DNA of 5,520 nt from CAIKKG01 sp037444725 (GCA_037444725.1 JBBILW010000031.1:1-5520), one strand, 5' to 3'. Shown: positions 1 through 4,787, counted from the stretch's first letter. Notes: generated from the sequence alone by a model not told the origin. Made by a program: numbers and translations.

Positions 1-48
1 TAGATTGTATCATTGCTCAAAAAAGTGCAAAAAAACAATTTTCGATAT

Positions 49-84
49 AAAAAACCGCCCGAAAGTCCTAGAGACTCCGGGCGG
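49..84 (-). terminator. Intrinsic terminator of the five-gene Cys-rich operon
   Basis: A GC-rich hairpin pairs CCGCCCG (55-61) with CGGGCGG (78-84). After a small internal asymmetry it continues with AGTC (64-67) against GACT (73-76), leaving a 5-nt loop. On the minus strand the hairpin is followed directly by a run of six U (positions 54 to 49). It lies 5 nt past the stop codon of the 150-aa gene, so it closes the minus-strand operon. No comparable T-tract follows the hairpin on the plus strand. Confidence 0.88.
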
Positions 85-89
85 GAACA

Positions 90-542
90 TCAGTCGTTCG
101 TCACATACAGAATCGAGGGGAAGCGTTTTCCACCAGGGAAGTTCTCAATGCAGACCTCAGCGACCAGGTCGCCGCTTCGCCTGCCGTGTAAAACTGCAAC
201 GAGCGCGCCCGTGGGAAATCCGAGCCGCGAAACTCGCTTGAATGACTCGACCACCTGGTTGCGGTACTTTCGCTCGACCACGCGAATCGCAAGCGCAAAA
301 AGAGGCGCGTCCTTTTTGCAGCATGAGCAGAGCGATGGCAGGGAGATGCCCCTCTTCGCGTAGAGAAACTGGGTAATCGCGTTGTACGCGAGCGTGTCGC
401 CGCACATCGTGCAGCGCGTCATGAGGAACGGATATCGCGCCATGCATTGCTTGCACAACGCGAAAACTTTTGCGTCTCGGTCCTTGGGAATCCAGATGGG
501 GTGTCCGCATAACCTCGCGGGGACATTCCTCATCTTGTGCAT
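90..542 (-). CDS. Uncharacterised 150-aa multi-CxxC (predicted zinc-binding) protein, last gene of the operon
   Basis: I do not recognise a named family. The N-terminal half is cysteine-rich: C12-G-H14, C30-x2-C33, C44-x2-C47 and C72-x-C74-C75. The two C-x2-C pairs separated by ten residues resemble a zinc ribbon, and the extra Cys/His at 12, 14 and 72-75 allow a second metal site. Residues 80-150 lack such motifs except a lone C131; they are mixed basic and hydrophobic and look like a small folded domain. No signal peptide or membrane helix is visible, so it is probably cytoplasmic. The ATG is chosen because AGAGGAGG (558-551) lies 8 nt upstream. It starts 23 nt after the stop of the preceding small Cys-rich gene and ends just before a strong terminator, so it is co-transcribed as the fifth gene. 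Stretch 26-33 (hydrophobic residues, then C-x-x-C) loosely resembles the second knuckle of the four upstream paralogues, but I cannot show homology. Nucleic-acid binding or metal handling are both guesses. Confidence 0.8.
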   Translation of the reverse strand: MHKMRNVPARLCGHPIWIPKDRDAKVFALCKQCMARYPFLMTRCTMCGDTLAYNAITQFLYAKRGISLPSLCSCCKKDAPLFALAIRVVERKYRNQVVESFKRVSRLGFPTGALVAVLHGRRSGDLVAEVCIENFPGGKRFPSILYVTND

Positions 543-550
543 GTTGTGAA

Positions 551-558
551 CCTCCTCT
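551..558 (-). promoter_or_regulatory. Shine-Dalgarno site of the 150-aa gene
   Basis: The minus strand reads AGAGGAGG, then an 8-nt spacer before the ATG at 542. The match to the 16S anti-SD is near perfect and favours this ATG over the second Met (codon 4), which would be 17 nt away. Confidence 0.75.
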
Positions 559-565
559 CTGAAGA

Positions 566-817
566 CTACTGAGTGAATGTTTTATTCCAGGGATGCGTAA
601 GAATGTCGTTGACGAGATAATTGAAGAAATCCGTGTCGTACACGCACTCGTAGACAATATCATTGTCGCAGTTCATGCACTGGAACAGATACGTAACGGA
701 CGTGGGCGTACTCATGCGCACTTGGAAAATGACGTGCGTTACCGCCTTACCGACGCAGTCGCAGTTAACGTCAACGAATGTTCTCTTCCACAGTTTCACT
801 GTTCTCTTCGATGTCAT
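566..817 (-). CDS. Small Cys-rich protein, tandem paralogue A (83 aa), predicted zinc-binding
   Basis: Fourth gene of the operon and member of a four-copy tandem family. Visible landmarks are F-V-x-V-x-C19-D-C21, H28, Y-L-F-Q-C47-x2-C50 and the C-terminal tail I72-L-T-H-P-W-N78, ending in Q83. CxC plus CxxC would supply four thiols for one zinc ion, with the conserved His as an alternative ligand. No signal peptide or transmembrane segment is visible. I place the start at ATG 817: GAGAAGGG (832-825) lies 7 nt upstream, and the resulting 83 aa matches the paralogues' 82-85 aa. An in-frame GTG at 853 would add 12 residues, overlap the upstream gene and lack any counterpart in the paralogues. 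Neighbour B is the closest copy (both carry V-K-L-W at residues 7-10). The function is unknown. Confidence 0.82.
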   Translation of the reverse strand: MTSKRTVKLWKRTFVDVNCDCVGKAVTHVIFQVRMSTPTSVTYLFQCMNCDNDIVYECVYDTDFFNYLVNDILTHPWNKTFTQ

Positions 818-824
818 ACGCTGA

Positions 825-832
825 CCCTTCTC
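825..832 (-). promoter_or_regulatory. Shine-Dalgarno site that sets the start of paralogue A
   Basis: The minus strand reads GAGAAGGG with a 7-nt spacer to the ATG at 817. This supports the internal ATG over the longer GTG start at 853. Confidence 0.65.
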
Positions 833-840
833 AATGCAGC

Positions 841-1098
841 CTACTGCACCCACGACTCGTTTTCCTCATGGGCGAGAATCTTAATCGCCAACGTGTCGAA
901 ATACTTGGACGCGAAGGGAATAACGACTCTCAGGCACCGATCGCAATTCGGACACGCGAGAAAGTATGCGGTTTTGTCGCACGAGGTAAAATCCAGCATC
1001 TGTATGATCGCATGCGAGAAAATCTTCCCCTTCTCACACGAGCAATACAAGTTGACGTGAGTGAGCCTCCAAAGTTTCACTTCATCATGCATTGCCAT
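841..1098 (-). CDS. Small Cys-rich protein, tandem paralogue B (85 aa), predicted zinc-binding
   Basis: Third gene of the operon. It carries the family pattern H-V-x-L-x-C19-S-C21, H29, Y-F-L-A-C49-x2-C52 and the tail I74-L-A-H-E-E-N80, ending in Q85. Two further cysteines, C40 and C55, are private to this copy; C52-x2-C55 makes a local C-x2-C-x2-C string. The protein is soluble-looking, with no membrane helix or export signal. The start is the best supported in the cluster: AAGGAGG (1110-1104) lies 5 nt before the ATG. It begins 30 nt after the stop of paralogue C and ends 23 nt before paralogue A, so the genes are evidently one transcript. The role is unknown. A single structural zinc site is the likely reading of the CxC/CxxC pair, inferred from motif alone. 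Confidence 0.85.
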   Translation of the reverse strand: MAMHDEVKLWRLTHVNLYCSCEKGKIFSHAIIQMLDFTSCDKTAYFLACPNCDRCLRVVIPFASKYFDTLAIKILAHEENESWVQ

Positions 1099-1103
1099 AG
1101 CAT

Positions 1104-1110
1104 CCTCCTT
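1104..1110 (-). promoter_or_regulatory. Shine-Dalgarno site of paralogue B
   Basis: The minus strand reads AAGGAGG, a full consensus SD, 5 nt before the ATG at 1098. It shows that this genome uses canonical SD initiation, in contrast with the SD-less genes near 4678 and 4785. Confidence 0.8.
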
Positions 1111-1128
1111 CCTGCAAATGCACTGATA

Positions 1129-1377
1129 TTAGTGAACGGGCAGTTCATTTTCGGGGATGGAGAGTATCGACTTCATTATCGCGTCGCATGAATCAAATGG
1201 GATATCGTCCCAGTACCAGCCAAGACATTTTTGGCACACGACAAGATAGGAAATCCGATCGCGTTCAACTCTATCAAGTCTTGGAATGACCGCATGCCTG
1301 CAATAATCGCCCACGCAGGTGCATTCGGTTTGGACAAACATGAGCTTGAAACGGTCGCCACGCTCCTTATCAAACAT
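1129..1377 (-). CDS. Small Cys-rich protein, tandem paralogue C (82 aa), predicted zinc-binding
   Basis: Second gene of the operon. Family landmarks are F-V-x-T-x-C19-T-C21, H28, Y-L-V-V-C48-x2-C51 and the tail I71-L-S-I-P-E-N77, ending in H82. It carries extra cysteines C26 and C64. In the tail, Ile replaces the His found at the matching position of the other three copies, while the Asn is kept. Acidic, basic and aromatic residues alternate with short hydrophobic stretches, as expected for a small beta-rich zinc-ribbon-like fold; no export signal or membrane helix is present. The ATG is preceded by AGGGGG (1387-1382) with a 4-nt spacer. The gap from the stop of paralogue D is 22 nt. The function is unknown. 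Confidence 0.83.
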   Translation of the reverse strand: MFDKERGDRFKLMFVQTECTCVGDYCRHAVIPRLDRVERDRISYLVVCQKCLGWYWDDIPFDSCDAIMKSILSIPENELPVH

Positions 1378-1399
1378 ATATCCCCCTAGTCGTTTATTT

Positions 1400-1657
1400 C
1401 TAGTGTCTCCACTTCGGATTCAATTCGTGACTCAGTGCGGACTGAGCGAAATTACCAAGCTGTGTCGCAAGATGAACATCGTCTTTCCAAAAGCGGCGGC
1501 ACTCCATGCAGATTATGATGCGTTGAGCGTATTCATCAAACGCATCAAATAGGAAGATGATGTGCGAAGAAAAATTCCCGTGCACACGGGGGCAGTCGCA
1601 CCGGACATACACGTACATAGGCTTAAGTACCGCTTCGTACTTATTCGATACGTTCAA
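1400..1657 (-). CDS. Small Cys-rich protein, tandem paralogue D (85 aa, TTG start), first gene of the operon
   Basis: First gene of the Cys-rich operon. Family landmarks are Y-V-x-V-x-C20-D-C22, H32, R-I-I-I-C50-x2-C53 and the tail A74-L-S-H-E-L-N80, ending in H85. The CxC-to-His spacing is the longest of the four (9 residues), and there are no extra cysteines. I choose a TTG start at 1657: AAGGAG (1669-1664) sits exactly 6 nt upstream, and the length then becomes 85 aa, matching the family. The in-frame ATG at 1714 would add 19 residues, has no SD and would lie upstream of the predicted transcription start. The gene begins 67 nt after the stop of the Mg2+-ATPase on the same strand, so read-through from that gene and a local promoter are both possible. 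Function unknown; one predicted zinc site. Confidence 0.78.
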   Translation of the reverse strand: MNVSNKYEAVLKPMYVYVRCDCPRVHGNFSSHIIFLFDAFDEYAQRIIICMECRRFWKDDVHLATQLGNFAQSALSHELNPKWRH

Positions 1658-1663
1658 GGCCGA

Positions 1664-1669
1664 CTCCTT
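1664..1669 (-). promoter_or_regulatory. Shine-Dalgarno site that sets the TTG start of paralogue D
   Basis: The minus strand reads AAGGAG-TCGGCC-TTG: a consensus SD with a 6-nt spacer to the TTG at 1657. No SD precedes the upstream ATG at 1714. Confidence 0.68.
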
Positions 1670-1699
1670 TCTTTTTGTATGTGGTAAATAGCTACTTAA

Positions 1700-1728
1700 A
1701 GCATACCCCCGCATCTATAACGAATCAA
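1700..1728 (-). promoter_or_regulatory. Candidate sigma70-type promoter of the Cys-rich operon
   Basis: On the minus strand TTGATT (1728-1723; 4/6 to TTGACA) is followed by a 17-nt spacer and TATGCT (1705-1700; 4/6 to TATAAT). The start would fall near 1693, giving a leader of about 36 nt that contains the AAGGAG site. The -35 box overlaps the TGA of the Mg2+-ATPase gene. An imperfect 14-nt palindrome (1685-1698, centred on TAGCTA) lies over the predicted start and could be an operator, but this is weak. No terminator is visible between the ATPase and this operon, so read-through is also possible. Confidence 0.42.
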
Positions 1729-4265
1729 TTTTTTGCGACGTGCGCGATTACCCAATTCTTAACCACCCAAACCGCGATTAGATACACGGCAACCAATCCT
1801 AATACCGCGGGGTAAAAGGCTACGGGCATTACTACGAGATGAAGCGCGCCGGCAAACGGAGTGAAAGGAAGCGCGAACACGATACCGATGATAGAAAACA
1901 TAAATATCATGAGCGCGGTACTCGGCATGCTTCCGATAAAAGGAACTTTCCTAGTGCGTATCGCAAATATAAGAAGCATTTGCGCGAGCATCGTTTCGAT
2001 AAACCAGCCCGTCTGGAATAATTCCGGATTCGCGCCCCCGCCGAAGAAATTCCAGAGAATTGAGAACATTAAAAAGTCGAAAAGGGAAACAATAGGCCCG
2101 AGCACCGCCATGAAAAGAAACACCGAGCGCATATGCCACTTCCTTGGTGAGCGGAGATATTCCCGGTCCACATTATCTCCCGGGATTCCCACCTGACCCA
2201 CTTCGTATAAATAGTTATTCAAAAGCATCTGCACGGGTGCCATAGGCAGAAAGGGGAGAACGATGCTCGCGAGTGTCGTCGTAATCATATATCCCACGTT
2301 CACCATGCCCGTCATACGGATATATTTCATAAAATTGCCGTATACCTTGCGTCCTTCAAGCACGCCGTCGGTAAGTGCCTGCAAATCTTTTTCGAGCAGC
2401 ACGATGCCCGCGGATTCTTTCGCGACATCAACCGCATTATTTACCGAAATTCCGACATCCGCCGCACGCAAAGAAAGGCCGTCATTGATGCCGTCGCCTA
2501 AGTAGCCAACCGTACGGCCGTGCAGGCTTAAGCTCTTTACGATGCGCTCTTTCTGCTCAGGCGTCATTCGCGCGAAAATGACCGTCTTTTCCGCAAGCTT
2601 TCCGAGCGCCTCGTCCGAAAGTCCGTTTATGTCCGTGCCCACCACAATAGACCCCGTTTCAATGCCTAAATCGTTGCAAATCTTCTTCGTAACAAGCTCG
2701 CTGTCTCCCGTCACAATTTTAAAAGCGATTCCTTCGCGGCTCAGTGCCGCGACTGCTTCTTTTGCGGACGGCTTTGCGGGGTCGAGGAATCCCATATAGC
2801 CAATAAGCGTAAGCTCGGACTCGTCCTTCGTTTCATACGATTTCTTTTCTTCGATGCGCTTATGCGCTACCGCAAGCACACGAAAACCATCGGCGCTCAG
2901 CTTCAGATATTCGGCAAGTATGTGCTCGTGATGGTCGGGAAGCAGCGGCTTCTTCACGCCTCGCTCATCGTACGAAGTGCACCGTGCCACGATTTCTTCA
3001 GGCGAACCTATCGCGATAAAAGTAACCACATTGTCTTTTTTCACTGCAACCGAGTTGATTTTCCGCTCGAAATCAAACGGTACCTCATCGAGTTTTTCAT
3101 AGCCATGCAAATCCTCGCGCTGGTGCTTTAAGACCGCCGCATTCAAAAGATTTCTGATGCCGGTCTGATAAAAACTGTTGATATAACCGTACATGAATAC
3201 CTTCTCGTCCTCGTGTCCAAGCACGTTCACGTGCCTCTCGAGGATAATCTCATTCATGGTGAGTGTGCCCGTCTTATCGGAGCATAGCACGTCCATGGCG
3301 CCAAGGTTCTGAATGGAATTCAGCCGTTTCACGATGACTTTTTTCCGCGACATAGCAAGCGCGCCACGCGAGAGATTCAAGGTCACAATCATCGGCAAAG
3401 TCTCCGGCGTAATCTGCACGGCGACTGCAAGCGCAAAAAGAAGGGACTCAATCATGTTACGGTGCTGAAGCGCGCGGATTCCGGTAATCGCGATAACGAC
3501 CACGAGAATCACGCGTATCATGAGCCAGGTAAACTCCTTCATCTGCCGGTCAAATGACGTTTCTCCTTTCGCCTCGGCGAGTTTTTGCGTGAGCGAACCG
3601 AACGCAGTATTGCGACCTGTCCGAATCACGAGTCCGGTACCGATACCGCTCATGACGGACGAGCCCATGAACGCCATATTCCTCAACTGGGGCGTTACTG
3701 CGGTATTTGCTGGTGCTGTTTCCACAAATTTTTCAACGGGAAACGACTCTCCCGTGAGCGATGCTTGGTTCACGAAAAGGTCCTTCGCAGTCACAATGCG
3801 GATATCGCCCGCAATCATATCGCCCGCGGAAAGATTAATAACATCACCGGGCACAACATGTTTCAGCGGAATTTCCTTGATTGCGCCCTCGCGAACTACT
3901 TTGCATGTCGTCTGCACCATTTCGCCTAATTTTCGCGCGGCATTGCGCGCGCGGCGCTCCTGAATGAAAGAAAGCCCTACACTCATCGCCACCATCGCGC
4001 CAATAACAGTCGTGCTCACGCGGTCACCGAAGAAATAGGAGAACGAGGCGATGATGATAAGCAGAATGACGAGGGGATTCACAAAACGTTTTGCCAAATC
4101 AAATATGAAAAGAACGTCGCGGCCGACCTCAATCTCATTGAGTCCGTATTTTTTAAGCCGCTGCGACGCTGCCGCATCGGATATGCCCGTGCTGCGCGAG
4201 GAAAGCGTCTCGAAAGCCTTAAAGAGGGGAATGGATGCGAACTGCGCACGCTCGTCGATGACCAT
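1725..4265 (-). CDS. mgtA: Mg2+-importing P-type ATPase (MgtA/MgtB type, P3B)
   Basis: An 846-aa membrane pump expected to use ATP to bring Mg2+ into the cytoplasm. N-terminal region 14-45 has the P-ATPase pattern ending in R-L-x2-Y-G-x-N-E-I. M1/M2 lie at about 54-101 and the actuator loop carries T171-G-E-S. M3/M4 lie at about 247-297 with P287-E-T-L-P. D330-K-T-G-T is the phosphorylated site. The nucleotide domain spans about 345-500, followed by T519-G-D and the hinge G590-D-G-I-N-D. M5-M10 fill about 650-840. The M5/M6 stretch P-F-L-P-M-x-P and the segments Q-x-G-W-F-I-E and R-T-R-K-V-P-F-I-x-S are characteristic of MgtA/MgtB and argue against Ca2+ or heavy-metal subtypes. E. coli MgtA is about 898 aa; this one is shorter, mostly at the N-terminus. 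Oddities are I419 where KGxPE normally has Lys, G-L instead of A-P after GDGIND, and E688-V-G-Q where E. coli MgtA has a D-x-S-Q motif (recalled). The ATG at 4265 has only a weak SD (GTAGAG, about 9-14 nt upstream). No mgtL-like leader is visible. Confidence 0.93.
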   Translation of the reverse strand: MVIDERAQFASIPLFKAFETLSSRSTGISDAAASQRLKKYGLNEIEVGRDVLFIFDLAKRFVNPLVILLIIIASFSYFFGDRVSTTVIGAMVAMSVGLSFIQERRARNAARKLGEMVQTTCKVVREGAIKEIPLKHVVPGDVINLSAGDMIAGDIRIVTAKDLFVNQASLTGESFPVEKFVETAPANTAVTPQLRNMAFMGSSVMSGIGTGLVIRTGRNTAFGSLTQKLAEAKGETSFDRQMKEFTWLMIRVILVVVIAITGIRALQHRNMIESLLFALAVAVQITPETLPMIVTLNLSRGALAMSRKKVIVKRLNSIQNLGAMDVLCSDKTGTLTMNEIILERHVNVLGHEDEKVFMYGYINSFYQTGIRNLLNAAVLKHQREDLHGYEKLDEVPFDFERKINSVAVKKDNVVTFIAIGSPEEIVARCTSYDERGVKKPLLPDHHEHILAEYLKLSADGFRVLAVAHKRIEEKKSYETKDESELTLIGYMGFLDPAKPSAKEAVAALSREGIAFKIVTGDSELVTKKICNDLGIETGSIVVGTDINGLSDEALGKLAEKTVIFARMTPEQKERIVKSLSLHGRTVGYLGDGINDGLSLRAADVGISVNNAVDVAKESAGIVLLEKDLQALTDGVLEGRKVYGNFMKYIRMTGMVNVGYMITTTLASIVLPFLPMAPVQMLLNNYLYEVGQVGIPGDNVDREYLRSPRKWHMRSVFLFMAVLGPIVSLFDFLMFSILWNFFGGGANPELFQTGWFIETMLAQMLLIFAIRTRKVPFIGSMPSTALMIFMFSIIGIVFALPFTPFAGALHLVVMPVAFYPAVLGLVAVYLIAVWVVKNWVIAHVAKN

Positions 4266-4286
4266 ATGTATTTACTCTACCACGTC

Positions 4287-4320
4287 AAAAGAAAAACGCC
4301 CCGTTCGAAAACGGGACGTT
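4287..4320 (-). terminator. Intrinsic terminator between the charged small protein and mgtA
   Basis: Hairpin: AACG (4295-4298) pairs with CGTT (4317-4320). One C/A mismatch follows, then CCCGTT (4300-4305) pairs with AACGGG (4310-4315) around a CGAA tetraloop. On the minus strand it is followed by TTTTTCTTTT (4296-4287). It lies 10 nt past the stop of the 115-aa gene and only about 22 nt before the ATPase start. It therefore insulates mgtA from the upstream promoter, or allows only partial read-through into it. Confidence 0.82.
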
Positions 4321-4330
4321 ATTCTTAAGA

Positions 4331-4678
4331 CTAAGCTGATTTCTTACCCTTCAGCCTCTCCGCCATTTTGGCGCGTTCGTCTGCCACCTTCTTCGCGAAT
4401 TCTTTCTTCTTCTGCTCTTCCACTCTCCAGTCGTTCAACTCGATGGGCTGTTCCTCGGTACCGCCAAGTTCAAGCTCGGTTTCGAATTCCATCTCTTTCG
4501 GTCCCGCTTCTCCTTTTCCCGGCACTCCTTCCTTAATGGCGGCCGCAGCACGCCTCTTCATCTCTTCCGGAGTTAACTCTTCAGTCGGAACAAGTTTCTC
4601 GCGCTTTTCTGGGGCAGCTTCCTTCTGTGCAGACCTGGAAGCGTCGTCATACATCTGTTGAAACATTTCCTTTTTCAT
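4331..4678 (-). CDS. Small highly charged, predicted disordered/coiled-coil protein (115 aa), unknown function
   Basis: I do not recognise a family. Glu, Lys, Ala and Arg dominate, there is no cysteine, a single Trp (W84), and no hydrophobic stretch long enough for a membrane helix. Residues 1-50 and 84-112 are charged and helix-prone, the latter resembling a short coiled coil. The middle (about 51-80) is Gly/Pro/Glu-rich and probably flexible, and the C-terminus is basic. The ATG at 4678 has no SD. Instead a near-consensus promoter places the transcription start at or within a base of the ATG, so the mRNA is probably leaderless. The gene is monocistronic: a promoter lies immediately upstream and a terminator immediately downstream. 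It is divergent from the split-barrel flavoprotein gene across a roughly 100-nt promoter region. Low-complexity composition makes homology inference unreliable, but promoter, start and terminator together argue for a real gene. Confidence 0.72.
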   Translation of the reverse strand: MKKEMFQQMYDDASRSAQKEAAPEKREKLVPTEELTPEEMKRRAAAAIKEGVPGKGEAGPKEMEFETELELGGTEEQPIELNDWRVEEQKKKEFAKKVADERAKMAERLKGKKSA

Positions 4679-4684
4679 AGTTTA

Positions 4685-4713
4685 TTTATATCACAATCTT
4701 TTATATTTGTCAA
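4685..4713 (-). promoter_or_regulatory. Near-consensus promoter for the 115-aa gene (leaderless)
   Basis: On the minus strand TTGACA (4713-4708, 6/6) is followed by exactly 17 nt and TATAAA (4690-4685, 5/6), with TG two bases before the -10 (extended -10). The first transcribed base should be about 4678-4679, which coincides with the A of the ATG at 4678. There is therefore no room for an SD site. Confidence 0.8.
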
Positions 4714-4742
4714 TATCCGTTACGACGATTGATATTACTTAT

Positions 4743-4787
4743 AGTATATCAAAAATACGCATGCATGTGTGATATACTGAATGCATG
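4743..4787. repeat. Inverted and direct short repeats around the plus-strand promoter
   Basis: AGTATATCA (4743-4751) and TGATATACT (4770-4778) form a perfect 9-bp inverted repeat separated by 18 nt; the right arm contains the -10 box of the plus-strand promoter. ATGCATG occurs at 4761-4767 and again at 4781-4787, 20 nt apart, the second copy containing the start codon. The TGATATA core also occurs on the minus strand at 4693-4687, in the -10 region of the divergent promoter. Regulator half-sites are possible; a chance origin in AT-rich promoter DNA is the alternative. Confidence 0.45.
4770..4778 (+). promoter_or_regulatory. Extended -10 promoter for the split-barrel flavoprotein gene (leaderless)
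   Basis: TGATATACT is a TGn extended -10 joined to TATACT (4773-4778, 5/6). No convincing -35 lies 16-18 nt upstream, which is usual for extended -10 promoters. Transcription should begin about 7 nt downstream, at 4785, which is the A of the start ATG; no SD exists upstream. The divergent gene's promoter shares the same TGTGATATA core. Confidence 0.6.

Noticed and set aside
13..363. A 116-codon plus-strand frame opposite the 150-aa Cys-rich gene
   Set aside because: It crosses the minus-strand terminator hairpin and has no RBS; the opposite strand has CxxC motifs and a strong SD.
157..663. A 168-codon minus-strand frame overlapping genes A and E
   Set aside because: It runs through the stop and start of two supported genes in another frame, and its product is low-complexity with no motif.
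818..853. GTG start at 853 for paralogue A (95 aa)
   Set aside because: It overlaps the end of paralogue B and adds residues absent from all paralogues; ATG 817 has an SD at 7 nt.
593..1060. A 155-codon open frame on the plus strand opposite paralogues A and B
   Set aside because: The minus-strand frames show family conservation and SD sites, and the plus frame spans two gene boundaries and has no SD or recognisable motif. It is an antisense shadow.
3520..3963. A 147-codon plus-strand frame opposite the ATPase
   Set aside because: It lies wholly antisense to the M3 and actuator region of a well-supported P-type ATPase and carries no independent signal.
4261..4288. TTGACG-N16-TATGGT as an ATPase promoter
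   Set aside because: The start would fall inside the coding sequence, downstream of the only plausible initiation codon.
4266..4330. An mgtL-like leader peptide or Mg2+ riboswitch upstream of mgtA
   Set aside because: There are only about 65 nt, mostly terminator, with no short Pro-rich or Asp/Glu-rich frame and no alternative hairpin pair.
4051..4536. A 161-codon plus-strand frame across the ATPase start, the terminator and part of the 115-aa gene
   Set aside because: It spans three supported minus-strand features and has no RBS or domain; it is a shadow.
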